DNA of 64,000 bases from Candidatus Brevundimonas phytovorans (GCA_029203145.1 CP119309.1:2381001-2445000); one strand, 5' to 3'. Positions 1-9,152 are shown, counted from the first letter of the stretch. Notes: a model not told the origin generated them from the sequence alone. Numbers and translations: made by a program.

Positions 1-650
1 GCGCCTATTCGGTCGAACTGTGCGGCGGCACCCACGTCGCCCGCACCGGCGACATCGCCCTGTTCAAGATCGTGTCGGAAGGCGGCGTCGCCGCCGGCGT
101 CCGCCGCATCGAGGCCCTGACCGGCGAGGCGGCCCGCCGCTTCCTGCTAGATCAGGCTAATGTCGCCCGCCAACTGGCCCAGAGCTTCAAGATCCAGACC
201 GCCGACGTCCCGGCGCGGGTCGAGGCCCTGAGCGCCGAACGCAAGGCGCTGGAGAAGCAGGTCGCCGACCTGAAGAAGCAGTTGGCCCTGGGCGGCGGCG
301 CGGGCGCCAATGCGGCCCCGGAAACCATCAACGGCGTGACCCTGATCGCCCGCGTCCTCGACGGCGTGGACGGCAAGGGCCTGCGCAGCGTGGCCGAGGA
401 CTTCAAGAAGCAGATCGGCTCGGGCGTCGTCGCCCTGGTCGGCGTCACCGACGGCAAGGCGGCCATCACGGTCGCCGCCACGCCGGACATGGCCGGCAAG
501 GTGAACGCCGCTGATCTGGCCCGCGACGCCGTCATCGCCATGGGCGGCAAGGGCGCCGGCGGCAAGCCCGACTTCGCCCAGGGCGGCGCGCCGGATGGAT
601 CGAAGGCCGAAGCCGGTCTGGACGCGATCCGGGCGGCGCTGAAGGGCTAA
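1..650 (+). CDS. alaS: Alanine--tRNA ligase, C-terminal part (5' end outside window)
   Basis: The gene is cut by the window start; the frame is open from base 3 and gives about 215 residues. The first residues carry ELCGGTHV, the Cys/His zinc motif of the AlaS editing (SAD) domain, followed by AAGVRRIEALTG, which closes that domain. A coiled-coil stretch rich in E, K and L follows, then the glycine-rich DHHA1-type C-terminal domain (GVVALVGVTDGKAAITVAAT). Full AlaS attaches alanine to tRNA-Ala and hydrolyses mischarged tRNA; only the editing and C-terminal parts are visible here. A strong terminator follows at 676-705. Confidence 0.96.
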   Translation, partial: AYSVELCGGTHVARTGDIALFKIVSEGGVAAGVRRIEALTGEAARRFLLDQANVARQLAQSFKIQTADVPARVEALSAERKALEKQVADLKKQLALGGGAGANAAPETINGVTLIARVLDGVDGKGLRSVAEDFKKQIGSGVVALVGVTDGKAAITVAATPDMAGKVNAADLARDAVIAMGGKGAGGKPDFAQGGAPDGSKAEAGLDAIRAALKG

Positions 651-675
651 GTCCTCTCGGCACTGAAACAGGAAA

Positions 676-705
676 GGGCGGCGCATCCGATGCGCCGCCC
701 TTTTT
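676..705 (+). terminator. Rho-independent terminator of alaS
   Basis: A perfect 10-bp stem (GGGCGGCGCA/TGCGCCGCCC) with a 5-base loop is followed at once by TTTTT. It lies 25 bases after the alaS stop. Confidence 0.93.
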
Positions 706-726
706 CTTTGGCTGGTCAGCTATAAT

Positions 727-836
727 CCGCTCATCTCCGCGGAGGCGGGGACCCCGCAAGAGCCTCGCGCACCATCACCGGCCGTCTGCGCTTGTCGCCA
801 AAGCACTGGGTCCCCGCCTCCGCGGGGATGAGCGGA
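727..836. repeat. Type C intergenic inverted-repeat element, copy 1
   Basis: Two 28-base arms (727-754 and 808-835) are inverted copies of each other with one mismatch. They contain CGCGGAGGCGGGGACCC and enclose about 53 bases. The same arms occur at 19531-19644. The element sits between the convergent alaS and DUF2939 genes. It may be a REP-like element with some terminator function. Confidence 0.85.
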
Positions 837-841
837 TATTT

Positions 842-1390
842 CTATTCCGGCTTGCTCAGATCGATCCCCGCCAGCTTCCAGCCGAACAGGTTGCGGCGCT
901 TCATCAGCAGGGAGACCTGCTCGTCCGGCTGGTCGTCACGGGTCAGGGTGACGGCGAAGGTGTCGAGGTCGCGATAGCCCCAGGACTGGCGCACCTTCTG
1001 GCTGTCGGGCTTGGGTGCAGGGACCGGCTCGGTCCTGGCCAGATCGGGCTTGGGCGCTTTTCCTTCCTGCACCATGACCGAGATGGCCTGGGGCGTGACG
1101 AAGGCGTCCACGGCGCCCGACACCAGGGTCGGGGCCAGCAGCATGCCCAGGCCCGACAGGCCGCCCAGACGGTCGTCCTTGCGCATTTCAGAGACCATGC
1201 GGGCGCTCAGCTCGTCTTTCAGACTGGCGCGGAAGGCGGGAAAGTCGACCTGGCGCTCCAGCGCCTGCGCGTTTCCGGTCTTGGCCGCCTGCACCAGCGA
1301 CCGCGCCGCCAGAAGGGGCGATGCGGCATAGGCCAGGACGAAGACCGCCACGGCGGCGCCCCCCAGTCGAATAATCAGTTTCTGGTTCAT
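842..1390 (-). CDS. DUF2939 family protein, membrane-anchored
   Basis: The protein has 182 residues. One hydrophobic N-terminal helix (about residues 7-30, GGAAVAVFVLAYAASPLLAA) acts as an anchor or uncleaved signal. It is followed by SLVQAAKTGNAQALERQVDFPAFRASLKDEL, the pattern of DUF2939 proteins in which a short tandem-helix region precedes a V/IDFPALR-like core. The function of this family is unknown. Start choice: ATG at 1390 is preceded by GGGGAGGG. The gene stands alone, convergent with alaS; nothing in the context points to a pathway. Confidence 0.75.
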   Translation of the reverse strand: MNQKLIIRLGGAAVAVFVLAYAASPLLAARSLVQAAKTGNAQALERQVDFPAFRASLKDELSARMVSEMRKDDRLGGLSGLGMLLAPTLVSGAVDAFVTPQAISVMVQEGKAPKPDLARTEPVPAPKPDSQKVRQSWGYRDLDTFAVTLTRDDQPDEQVSLLMKRRNLFGWKLAGIDLSKPE

Positions 1391-1516
1391 CGGCCCTCCC
1401 CTGCCTTACGAACGCGACGGGTAAGCGACATGTGCAACACGACCTCGAAAACCCCCAATGACATTAAGGGCATGGTTCGAAGGGGGGCTCAAGGGCGTCG
1501 TTAACCCTTGGCGGAA

Positions 1517-1552
1517 AATAGAAAAGGCCCGCCGGAGGAAACCGGCGGGCCT
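1517..1552 (-). terminator. Terminator downstream of icd
   Basis: An 11-bp perfect stem (AGGCCCGCCGG/CCGGCGGGCCT, 1525-1535 with 1542-1552) is followed on the minus strand by TTTTCTATTTTCC. It lies about 100 bases beyond the icd stop. The rest of 1391-1651 shows no credible gene. Confidence 0.85.
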
Positions 1553-1651
1553 CATTCTTGTTGCGCTATCGCGCTTCGCGCTGCTTGAGCGCGTCAGGCC
1601 GCGTCGGGTCGAAAAGGCGGAGCCTTTTGACCGCGGCCTAACAAAACGCCC

Positions 1652-2872
1652 TTAGCCGATGTTCGGCAGGGCCTTCTTCAGGTTCTCGGAGACCTTGTCG
1701 AGGAAGCCCTCGGTGGTCAGCCACGACTGTTGGTCGCCGACCAGCAGGGCCAGGTCCTTGGTCATGAAGCCCGACTCGACGGTCTCGACCACGACGCGTT
1801 CCAGCGTCTCGGCGAACTCGAGCAGAGCACCGTTGTCGTCCAGCTTGGCGCGGTGCTTGAAGCCAGCCGACCATGCGAAGATCGAAGCGATCGAGTTGGT
1901 CGAGGTCGCTTCACCCTTCTGGTGCTGACGGTAGTGACGGGTCACGGTGCCGTGGGCGGCTTCGGTTTCCATGATCTGGCCGTCCGGCGTCATCAGGACC
2001 GAGGTCATCAGGCCCAGCGAACCGAAGCCTTGAGCCACGATGTCCGACTGGACGTCGCCGTCATAGTTCTTGCACGCCCAGACGAAACCACCCGACCACT
2101 TGATGGCGGCGGCCACCATATCGTCGATCAGACGGTGTTCGTAGGTCAGGCCGCGCGCCTTGAACTCTGCGGCGTAGTCGGCGTCAAACACTTCCTGGAA
2201 GATGTCCTTGAAGCGACCGTCATAGGCTTTCAGGATGGTGTTCTTGGTCGACAGATAGACCGGGTAGTTGCGCGCCAGGCCGTAGCTGAACGAGGCGTGG
2301 GCGAAGTCGCGGATCGACGAGTCGAGGTTGTACATGCCCATGGCCACGCCGGCCGACGGGGACTTGAACACTTCATGCTCGATGACTTCGCCGTCTTCAC
2401 CGACGAACTTGATCGACAGCGTGCCCTTGCCCGGGAACAGGAAGTCCGTGGCCTTGTACTGGTCGCCGAAGGCGTGACGGCCGACGACGATGGGCTGGGT
2501 CCAGCCGGGCACCAGACGCGGCACGTTCGAGCAGATGATCGGCTCGCGGAAGACGACGCCGCCCAGGATGTTGCGGATGGTGCCGTTCGGCGACTTCCAC
2601 ATCTTCTTCAGGCCGAACTCGGCCACGCGGGCTTCGTCAGGCGTGATGGTGGCGCACTTGACGCCGACGCCGTGCTTCTGGATCGCGTGGGCCGCGTCGA
2701 TCGTCACCTGGTCGTCGGTGGCGTCGCGGTTTTCCATGCCGAGGTCGTAGTAGTCGAGGTCCAGGTCCAGATAGGGGAAGACCAGCTTGTCCTTGATCCA
2801 CTGCCAGATGATCCGGGTCATTTCGTCGCCGTCGATGTCCACGATGGGATTGGCGACCTTGATCTTGGCCAT
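1652..2872 (-). CDS. icd: NADP-dependent isocitrate dehydrogenase
   Basis: The protein has 406 residues and is full length. It belongs to the eukaryotic-like (type II) homodimeric IDH group: it opens with KVANPIVDIDGDEMTRIIW and carries the substrate loop KSPNGTIRNILGGVVFREPI (near residues 94-113), VYLSTKNTILKAYDGRFKD and the cofactor-side region AHGTVTRHYR. It oxidatively decarboxylates isocitrate to 2-oxoglutarate in the TCA cycle, making NADPH in the cytosol. It is single-gene, with its own terminator downstream and a 174-base upstream gap that should hold its promoter. Family assignment is very secure. Confidence 0.97.
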   Translation of the reverse strand: MAKIKVANPIVDIDGDEMTRIIWQWIKDKLVFPYLDLDLDYYDLGMENRDATDDQVTIDAAHAIQKHGVGVKCATITPDEARVAEFGLKKMWKSPNGTIRNILGGVVFREPIICSNVPRLVPGWTQPIVVGRHAFGDQYKATDFLFPGKGTLSIKFVGEDGEVIEHEVFKSPSAGVAMGMYNLDSSIRDFAHASFSYGLARNYPVYLSTKNTILKAYDGRFKDIFQEVFDADYAAEFKARGLTYEHRLIDDMVAAAIKWSGGFVWACKNYDGDVQSDIVAQGFGSLGLMTSVLMTPDGQIMETEAAHGTVTRHYRQHQKGEATSTNSIASIFAWSAGFKHRAKLDDNGALLEFAETLERVVVETVESGFMTKDLALLVGDQQSWLTTEGFLDKVSENLKKALPNIG

Positions 2873-3046
2873 GCTCTGCCTCTGTCTCTAAAATTCAGGG
2901 AAGGAAATCGTGGGGGCGGTATAGCGAGGCGCGAGCGCGGGTGCAAAGGCGCACGACGCCCCGAACCTGGCTGTCGTCACGTCGGTGATTGAACCGAACG
3001 CCCATTCCCACGCTCATGCTCCTCGCCGCCTTGTCAGGACCGCTTC

Positions 3047-4153
3047 ATGACGCCTCGCCGCTCGCTGCTTCTTCCCGTCCGCCTTCTGGCTGCTCCGCTT
3101 CTGGTCGCCCCGCTTCTGGCCGCCTGTCAGGGCGACGAGCGCGCCGCACCGCCGACCGCCGGATCTGATGCGCCTGCGGAGACGGCCTCGGCCGCAACGG
3201 CGGCGAAGGGGTCCCGGCCCGAGACCCGAAAGTTCCGCGACTGGCTGGTCGTCTGCGACAACGGCGACACCTGCTCGGCCTTCGGTCCGGCGGCGGACGG
3301 CGCGACCGGCGGCTGGGTCCGCGTGACGCTCGACGCCGGTCCCGACGCCCGGCCGCAGGTTCACGCCGGCCTGGTGGATCGTGCGGCGGGGCCAGAGGGC
3401 CTGACCCTGGTGGTGGACGGCCGGCGCCTTGCCCTGACCATGGATGGCGACACCCTGGGCCATATGTCGAACACTGGGCCAGAAGTCATCCTGGCCCTGA
3501 GCCAGGCGCGTCGCCTCGGTCTGGGCGAGGACATCGCCCTGTCGCCCAAGGGCGCGGCCGCCGCTTTGCTGTGGATCGACGAGCGCCAGGGCCGCCTCGG
3601 CACGACCACCGCCCTGGTGCGGCGCGGGGCCAAACCCGCTTCGACCGTGCCTGCCGCCCCGCCCCTGCCCCGGCCGACGCCCGCCCCGGCCGTGGCCCAG
3701 ACCGACCTGCCGCCGCCCGTCCTGCCCGCCGCCTTCGAGGCGCGGGCCGACGTCAAACAATGCCGCAGCGACACCGCCTTCAGCCCGACCTTCCAGACCC
3801 AGATCACGGTCGATCGCCTGTCGCCGAACCAGGAGCTGTGGGGCGTACCCTGCTTCGCCGGCGCCTATAATTTCGGCCTGCGCTACTTCGTGACCGGGCC
3901 TAGGGGCGCCAACCCCCAGCCCGTCGCCTTCCCCACCTCGCGCGAACCCGCCGACGAGGTGGTCAACGGCGAGTATGATCCGGCCAGCCGCACCCTGAGC
4001 GCCTTCAACAAGGGGCGCGGAGTCGGCGACTGCGGCATCGCCTCCACCTGGGTCTGGACGGGTCGCGACTTCGCCTTGCAGGCCGAGAGCGAGATGCGCG
4101 AGTGCTGGGGCGTGCCGTCCGACCAGTGGCCGACCACCTGGCGCAGCCGCTGA
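3047..4153 (+). CDS. DUF1176 family lipoprotein
   Basis: The protein has 368 residues. A basic start, a hydrophobic stretch and a lipobox LLAAC with Cys27 predict a lipoprotein. After a Pro/Ala-rich linker comes ETRKFRDWLVVCDNGDTCSAFG, typical of DUF1176: a FxDW motif and paired cysteines. A second Pro-rich linker (about residues 205-235) separates the C-terminal half, which has several more Cys (CRSDTAF, GVPCFAGAYNF, GDCGIASTW, RECWG). This fits a disulfide-rich periplasmic protein. Function is unknown. It is convergent with the DUF885 pair. Confidence 0.78.
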   Translation: MTPRRSLLLPVRLLAAPLLVAPLLAACQGDERAAPPTAGSDAPAETASAATAAKGSRPETRKFRDWLVVCDNGDTCSAFGPAADGATGGWVRVTLDAGPDARPQVHAGLVDRAAGPEGLTLVVDGRRLALTMDGDTLGHMSNTGPEVILALSQARRLGLGEDIALSPKGAAAALLWIDERQGRLGTTTALVRRGAKPASTVPAAPPLPRPTPAPAVAQTDLPPPVLPAAFEARADVKQCRSDTAFSPTFQTQITVDRLSPNQELWGVPCFAGAYNFGLRYFVTGPRGANPQPVAFPTSREPADEVVNGEYDPASRTLSAFNKGRGVGDCGIASTWVWTGRDFALQAESEMRECWGVPSDQWPTTWRSR

Positions 4154-4156
4154 TAT

Positions 4157-4187
4157 GAAAACGGCCCGGACGCAAACATCCGGGCCG
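4157..4187 (-). terminator. Terminator between convergent DUF1176 and DUF885 genes
   Basis: A 9-bp stem (CGGCCCGGA/TCCGGGCCG, 4162-4170 with 4179-4187) is followed on the minus strand by TTTTCATATC. The T-run favours termination of the minus-strand DUF885 transcript; it may also serve the plus strand weakly. Confidence 0.75.
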
Positions 4188-4209
4188 AACGTCTTTGCGA
4201 CGGGCGGGG

Positions 4210-6000
4210 TCAGCCCCGCATCTGGGCTTCCAGCACCGCCAGCGGCAGGGAGCCGTTCATCAGCACCTTGTCGTGGAAGGCTCGCAGGTCGAAGCCAGGA
4301 CGGCTTTCCGCCTCGGCCCGCAGGCGGGCGATGACCGTGTGGCCGACCTTGTAGGAACAGGCCTGGCCCGGCCAGACGGTGTAGCGGTTGATCTCGCTGT
4401 TCGAGGCGTCCAGCGGCTTGGCGCCCGAGGCCGCCATGTATTCGACGGCCTGTTCGCGGCTCCAGCGTTCCGAGTGCAGGCCGGTGTCGACGACCAGGCG
4501 CACGGCCCGGAACAGGTAGGACATCAGGAAGCCGACGCGGCCCAGCGGGTTGTCGGCATAGGCGTTCAGGTCGTTGGCGGCGACCGCCTCGGCATAGAGG
4601 GCCCAGCCCTCGTTATAGGCCGAGAAGCCGCCCGCGCGGCGCCACTGCGGCAGCTCGCCCGACTCGCGCTGCAGGGCGACCTGCAGGTGGTGGCCCGGCG
4701 AGGCCTCGTGATAGGTCAGGGTCGGCAGGGCGAACCGGGGCCAGTTCCCGCTGTCGCGCAGGTTGATGTAGTAGGCGCCCGGACGCGAGCCATCCAGCGG
4801 CGGCCCCTGATAGTATCCGCCCGGCGCGCCCGACTGGATCGACACCGGCACGCGGCGGATTTCGACGTGGGTCTTGGGCAGGCGACCGAAGACGGTCGGC
4901 AGCTTGGGCTCCAGCGCCGCGACCTGATGGTTCAGCCACAGCAGCAGTTCTTCCTTGCCCGCATCGGTATTGGGGAAGAGCTGGGCGGGGTCCTTGTTCA
5001 GGGCCTGAATGCGCTCGCCGACGGCGCCCTGGGTATAGCCCTGCGACTTCAGGATGGCGTCGATCTCGGCGCTGATCTCGGCGACCTGCTCCTTGCCCAT
5101 CTTGTGGATCTCAGCGGCGCTGAGGGTCGTGGTCGTGTTGGACTTCAGACCATTGGCGTAGAAGGCCTCGCCGTCGGGCAGGCGCCAGACGCCTGCGTCG
5201 TGCGTGGCCTGCGGACGGATGGCTTCCAGCGCGGCGATTTGGCGGGCCAGGGCGGGCTTGACCTGCTGGTCGATAATAGCGGCGGCGCGGGCGTCATAGC
5301 CGGTCAGGTTCAGGGCCGCGGTCTTCCGGGCCAGCGACTTGACCATGGCCATGTCGGCGGCGGTCGTGTCGCGCTGGGTGCGGATCTGCGGCAGCATCCG
5401 GTCGATGATGAAGTCCGGCGGGATGACGCCCAGCCCTGCGTCCTCGCGCACCTTGTCCGTCTCGCCGTCCAGCACCCCGGCGAAGGCGGCAAGGCGCGAC
5501 AGGAAGGCGTCGGCGTCGGCCGCGTCCTCGATGCGGTGCTGGTTGTCCATGAAGTCCGGCGTCTCGAAATAGCCGCCCGACAGCTGGCTCACGACATAGG
5601 GCGACGGACGCCCCGGCCCCGCGCCATAGGCGAAGCGCGCGGTCTCGGCCGAGGTCTCGCGTCCGAAGGCGGCGATGGCGTAGTTCAGGGCGCCGGCCTG
5701 CGAGAGACCGGTCTGATCGAAGGCGCGCAGGGTCGCCCAGCGGCTGATGGCCTTGTCGCGGTCATGGCGGATGGCGTCGGGCCCCGCCTCGCTCAGTTGC
5801 GACGACAGACCGGCGCGGGCGCCCTTGTCCAGGCCCAGGTTGGTGGCGCGCTCGGGGCTTTCGTCAATGTCGGCTTCGAACCAGCCGTCCAGCAGGGCGT
5901 TCAGGCGCCCGTCGGCGTCGGTGGCGGCGGCCTGAGCCAGCGAGGGCGCGACAGCGGCCGTGGCGGCGGCGGTCAACAGAAGGCGGCGGCGGTCGATCAT
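4210..6000 (-). CDS. DUF885 family secreted putative metallopeptidase (paralogue 1)
   Basis: The protein has 596 residues from the ATG at 6000, chosen because GGGGAG lies just upstream and the resulting N-terminus MIDRRRLLLTAAATAA is a Tat-type signal (twin Arg, hydrophobic core, then SLAQA). An in-frame upstream start would add 16 residues without a better site. The conserved DUF885 core YHEASPGHH begins near residue 430, an H-E-x3-G-H-H metal-site-like motif; GGYYQGPPLDGSRPGAYY precedes it. DUF885 proteins are thought to be zinc-dependent peptidases, but the substrate is unknown. A close paralogue lies 94 bases upstream, so the two probably form one transcript. Confidence 0.88.
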   Translation of the reverse strand: MIDRRRLLLTAAATAAVAPSLAQAAATDADGRLNALLDGWFEADIDESPERATNLGLDKGARAGLSSQLSEAGPDAIRHDRDKAISRWATLRAFDQTGLSQAGALNYAIAAFGRETSAETARFAYGAGPGRPSPYVVSQLSGGYFETPDFMDNQHRIEDAADADAFLSRLAAFAGVLDGETDKVREDAGLGVIPPDFIIDRMLPQIRTQRDTTAADMAMVKSLARKTAALNLTGYDARAAAIIDQQVKPALARQIAALEAIRPQATHDAGVWRLPDGEAFYANGLKSNTTTTLSAAEIHKMGKEQVAEISAEIDAILKSQGYTQGAVGERIQALNKDPAQLFPNTDAGKEELLLWLNHQVAALEPKLPTVFGRLPKTHVEIRRVPVSIQSGAPGGYYQGPPLDGSRPGAYYINLRDSGNWPRFALPTLTYHEASPGHHLQVALQRESGELPQWRRAGGFSAYNEGWALYAEAVAANDLNAYADNPLGRVGFLMSYLFRAVRLVVDTGLHSERWSREQAVEYMAASGAKPLDASNSEINRYTVWPGQACSYKVGHTVIARLRAEAESRPGFDLRAFHDKVLMNGSLPLAVLEAQMRG

Positions 6001-6094
6001 GGTGGCTACTCCCCGACGAGGCGGGCGCGACGCCGCGCGCCCCCTCATACTCAGATCGTCGTCGGGCCGGCGCGCCCGTTACTCAGTCAGTGGC

Positions 6095-7933
6095 CTAGGC
6101 CGGCGTCCAGGCGGTCATGGTGCGCTCCAGCACCGTCAGCGGCACGCCGCCGAGGTTCAGGCCGGTGTCGTGGAAGCCCTTGATGTCGAAGCGGCCGCCC
6201 AGACGTTTCTTGGCGTCTTCGCGCAGGCGAACCCAGGTCGTGTGGCCGACCTTGTAGCTCGACGCCTGACCCGGCCAGACGCAGTAACGCTCGACCTCGG
6301 TGGCGACGCTGGATTCCTGATCGCCCAGGGTGTCGACCATGTAGCGGATGCCCTGCTCACGGCTCCAGCGCTTGTGGTGCAGACCGGAGTCCACGACCAG
6401 ACGCGCGGCGCGGAACATCAGCGACTGCAGATAGCCGACCTGACCGAAGGGGTCGTTTTCATAGAGGCCGATCTCGTCCGCCAGTTGCTCGGCGTAAAGG
6501 CCCCAACCCTCGGAATAGGCCGAGAAGCCCATGACCTTCATCAGCAGCGGCGTGTCCGGCTGCTCCTGCTGCAAGGCGATCTGGAAGTGATGGCCCGGCA
6601 CCGCCTCGTGATAGGTCAGGGTCGGCAGGGTCCACTTGGGCCATTCCGCCGTGTCGCGCAGGTTGATGTAGTAGGCGCCCGGACGCGAGCCATCCAGGGC
6701 CGGCGACTGATAATAGCCGCCCGGCGCCCCCGCCTCGATGGCCTTGGGCACGCGGCGGATATCGCACGGCGACTTGGGCAGACGGCCGAAGTATTCCGGC
6801 ATTCGGGCCTGCACGGCCACCATCTGGGCGTTCAGCGCCTTCAGCAGCTCTTCCTTGGCTTCGTCCGTGTTCGGATAGAGGAAGCGCGGGTCCTTGCCGA
6901 GGGCGGCGATGCGCTCGCCGACCGTGCCCTGGGTCAGGCCTTGCGCCTTCAGCAGGGCGTCGGCGCGGGCCGAGATCTCGGCCACCTGCTCCAGCCCCAT
7001 CTGGTGCACCTCGTCCGGCGTCATCGACGAGGTGGTGAAGTATTTCAGACCGAAGCGATAATAGTCCTCGCCCTGGGGCAGGCGCCAGACGCCGCCGTCG
7101 TGGGTCGCGCCGGGCCGCACGGCCTTCAGGGCGTCGGCCTGACGCTGGATGGCCGGATAGACCTCCGCCGTCAGGATGGCCTGGGCGCGCGCGGCCCAGT
7201 CGCCGGGGATATTCTTCTCAGCGGCGCGACGCGCAACCGACTGGCTCATGACCGAGTCCGCCGGGGCCGTGCCGGTGATGGCGGCCATCTGGGTCAGGGT
7301 GCGGTCGATCACGAAGTCGGGCGGCACAGCGCCGGCGGCGAAGTCCGCCTGCATCCGCGCCCGCTCGTCGTCCAACCCCTTGGCGAAGTCCGACAGGCGC
7401 GACAGATAGGCGTCGGCGTCGTCCGCCGCCTCGATGCGGTGCTGGCTGTCGAGGAAGTCGGGAACCTGCTGATAGGCCCCGCCGAGCTGGCTGACCGTAT
7501 AGGGCGACGGGAACATGCCCCCGCCATAGGGGAAGGCATAGCCCTCCTGCACCGTGTCGCCAAAGAACTCGAGCGAGTCGTAATAGGTCTGCTCGGTCGC
7601 CGTCAGCTGGGCCTTGTCGATGGCTTTGACCGCCGCCATGCCCTCATTGAACTTGACCTTGTCCGCATCGATCTTGGCTTGCGAGCGGTCGCTCAGCTTG
7701 AAGCGGGCGGCGGCCATCGGCCCCCGATCCATGCCCAGGGCGGTCAGGGTCTCGGGATCGGACAGGATCATCTCCTGCGCGATCTTGTCCAGCAGGGCGA
7801 GGAACTGAGCCGAGGCGGGGCCGGCGGCGGGCGCGGCCGGGGCAGCGGCTTGCGCCAGAGCGCGGGCGGCGCCCGAGGTCGCGAACGCGCCTCCCAGGGC
7901 GGCGGTCATCAACAGGCGGCGACGGTCCATCAT
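6095..7933 (-). CDS. DUF885 family secreted putative metallopeptidase (paralogue 2)
   Basis: The protein has 612 residues. It begins MMDRRRLLMTAALGGAFATSG, a Tat-type signal ending near RALAQA, and is preceded by GGGAGGAAG. The core motif YHEAVPGHH begins near residue 441, and the PALDGSRPGAYYINLRD block matches paralogue 1 almost exactly. The two proteins share most of their architecture along the length, pointing to tandem duplication and then divergence, notably in the first 200 residues. Probable periplasmic metallopeptidase of unknown substrate. It is the first gene of the pair, so its promoter should lie in 7934-8049, where an 11-bp inverted repeat occurs. Confidence 0.88.
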   Translation of the reverse strand: MMDRRRLLMTAALGGAFATSGAARALAQAAAPAAPAAGPASAQFLALLDKIAQEMILSDPETLTALGMDRGPMAAARFKLSDRSQAKIDADKVKFNEGMAAVKAIDKAQLTATEQTYYDSLEFFGDTVQEGYAFPYGGGMFPSPYTVSQLGGAYQQVPDFLDSQHRIEAADDADAYLSRLSDFAKGLDDERARMQADFAAGAVPPDFVIDRTLTQMAAITGTAPADSVMSQSVARRAAEKNIPGDWAARAQAILTAEVYPAIQRQADALKAVRPGATHDGGVWRLPQGEDYYRFGLKYFTTSSMTPDEVHQMGLEQVAEISARADALLKAQGLTQGTVGERIAALGKDPRFLYPNTDEAKEELLKALNAQMVAVQARMPEYFGRLPKSPCDIRRVPKAIEAGAPGGYYQSPALDGSRPGAYYINLRDTAEWPKWTLPTLTYHEAVPGHHFQIALQQEQPDTPLLMKVMGFSAYSEGWGLYAEQLADEIGLYENDPFGQVGYLQSLMFRAARLVVDSGLHHKRWSREQGIRYMVDTLGDQESSVATEVERYCVWPGQASSYKVGHTTWVRLREDAKKRLGGRFDIKGFHDTGLNLGGVPLTVLERTMTAWTPA

Positions 7934-8006
7934 CGGGGCTTCCTCCCAAAAGCAATGGGAGGGGAGACTATCGAAGCGACGCCGCCCCGCAAGGCGTCAC
8001 CTTAAT

Positions 8007-8038
8007 CCGCGCGGATGAAGTTTTGTCCATCCGCGCGG
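8007..8038. repeat. 11-bp perfect inverted repeat upstream of the DUF885 pair
   Basis: CCGCGCGGATG (8007-8017) and CATCCGCGCGG (8028-8038) flank a 10-base loop AAGTTTTGTC. It lies between the end of the formaldehyde operon and the start of the DUF885 pair. No T-run follows on the minus strand, so it is either a weak terminator or an operator. Confidence 0.6.
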
Positions 8039-8049
8039 CGGCGGCGCGA

Positions 8050-8295
8050 TCACCCCGGCTGGACGTGGGCCTTGAGACAATCCCGCACGGCCTTCTTCAG
8101 GTCGCCCGGCGCATTGGGTTCATCCACGCCCTCGGCGGCCAGGACCGCCTTCATCGCCGCGTCCAGGCCCTTGGGCAGGGCCGCGATGACCTTCTTCTGA
8201 CCCTTGTCATGCAGGCAGAAGCCGACCTCGCTGCACAGGGCGGCGAACATCTCGTCGAAGTCCACGTGGTCGAAATTGGGGGCGGCGTCGGTCAT
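8050..8295 (-). CDS. Hypothetical 81-residue protein, last gene of formaldehyde operon
   Basis: I do not recognise the family. The protein is short, acidic at the N-terminus (NFDHVDFDEMF) and mostly helical by composition, with three cysteines (near 21, 27 and 73) in the contexts ALCSEVGFCLHDKG and VRDCLKAHV. Its ATG lies 4 bases after the fghA stop and has no clear ribosome site, which suggests translational coupling to fghA. The tight coupling makes a role linked to formaldehyde or glutathione metabolism plausible, but that is inference. Confidence 0.65.
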   Translation of the reverse strand: MTDAAPNFDHVDFDEMFAALCSEVGFCLHDKGQKKVIAALPKGLDAAMKAVLAAEGVDEPNAPGDLKKAVRDCLKAHVQPG

Positions 8296-8299
8296 CGTT

Positions 8300-9133
8300 T
8301 CAGGCTTTCAGGCGGGTCGCATGGAAGGCCACGTGGTCGTCCACGAAGCTGGCCATGAAGAAGTAGGAGTGATCATAGCCCGGCTGCATCCGCAGGGTAA
8401 GCCGCTGTCCCGCCGCCTCAGCCCCGGCGACCAGCAGTTCCGGCTTCAGTTGCTCGGCCAGGAAGGGATCGGCGTCCCCCTGATCCACCAGGATGTCGTC
8501 GAAACGACCTGCCGCCGCGCCGGCCTCGATCAGGCGGGCCGCGTCGTGGCGATCCCACTGGCCGCGATCCTCGCCCAGATAGGCCGAAAACGCCTTCTCG
8601 CCCCAGGCGCAGCGCGTCGGCGACGAAATCGGCGCAAAGGCCGAAACGGACCTGAACAGGTCGGGATGGCGCAGGGCCAGGGTCAGCGCCCCGTGCCCGC
8701 CCATGGAGTGACCGAAGATGGAGCGGGTCTTCGTGGTCGGGAATTCGGCGTCGATCAGGGCGATCAGTTCGTCCGTGACATAGGTTTCCATGCGGAAATG
8801 CGGCGCCCAGGGCGCTTGCGTGGCATCGACATAGAAGCCGGCCCCCTGCCCCAGATCATAGGCGGGGTCGTCGGCCACGCCTTCGCCTCGGGGCGAAGTG
8901 TCGGGCGCAACGATGATGACGCCGTGTTCGGCAGCGGCCTTGTAGGCCCCGGCCTTGGTGGTGAAATTGTCCTCGGTGCAGGTCAGGCCCGACAGCCAGA
9001 TCAGAACCGGGAACGGCCCCTCGCCCGCCGGGACAAAGACCGACAGGGTCATGGGCGTGCCGGTGGCGGCGCTGTCGTGCTTCAGATAGCGCAGCGTCCC
9101 GCCGTGGACGGCGTGGGTCTTGGTCGTTTCCAT
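8300..9133 (-). CDS. fghA: S-formylglutathione hydrolase
   Basis: The protein has 277 residues from ATG 9133, with AGGAG 8 bases upstream. It is an esterase-D family alpha/beta hydrolase. The nucleophile serine sits in GHSMGGHGAL; PVLIWLSGLTCTEDNF forms the oxyanion-side strand and loop; the later D-A-DPFL and GYDHSYFF segments carry the catalytic Asp and His. It hydrolyses S-formylglutathione to formate and glutathione in the cytosol, the second step after the FrmA dehydrogenase encoded upstream in the same operon. Confidence 0.95.
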   Translation of the reverse strand: METTKTHAVHGGTLRYLKHDSAATGTPMTLSVFVPAGEGPFPVLIWLSGLTCTEDNFTTKAGAYKAAAEHGVIIVAPDTSPRGEGVADDPAYDLGQGAGFYVDATQAPWAPHFRMETYVTDELIALIDAEFPTTKTRSIFGHSMGGHGALTLALRHPDLFRSVSAFAPISSPTRCAWGEKAFSAYLGEDRGQWDRHDAARLIEAGAAAGRFDDILVDQGDADPFLAEQLKPELLVAGAEAAGQRLTLRMQPGYDHSYFFMASFVDDHVAFHATRLKA

Positions 9134-9152
9134 CAACTCGGACTCCTGAAGA

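Noticed and set aside
1458..1655. 65-codon open frame on the plus strand between DUF2939 and icd genes
   Set aside because: It runs through the icd terminator hairpin, lacks a ribosome site and resembles no protein family.
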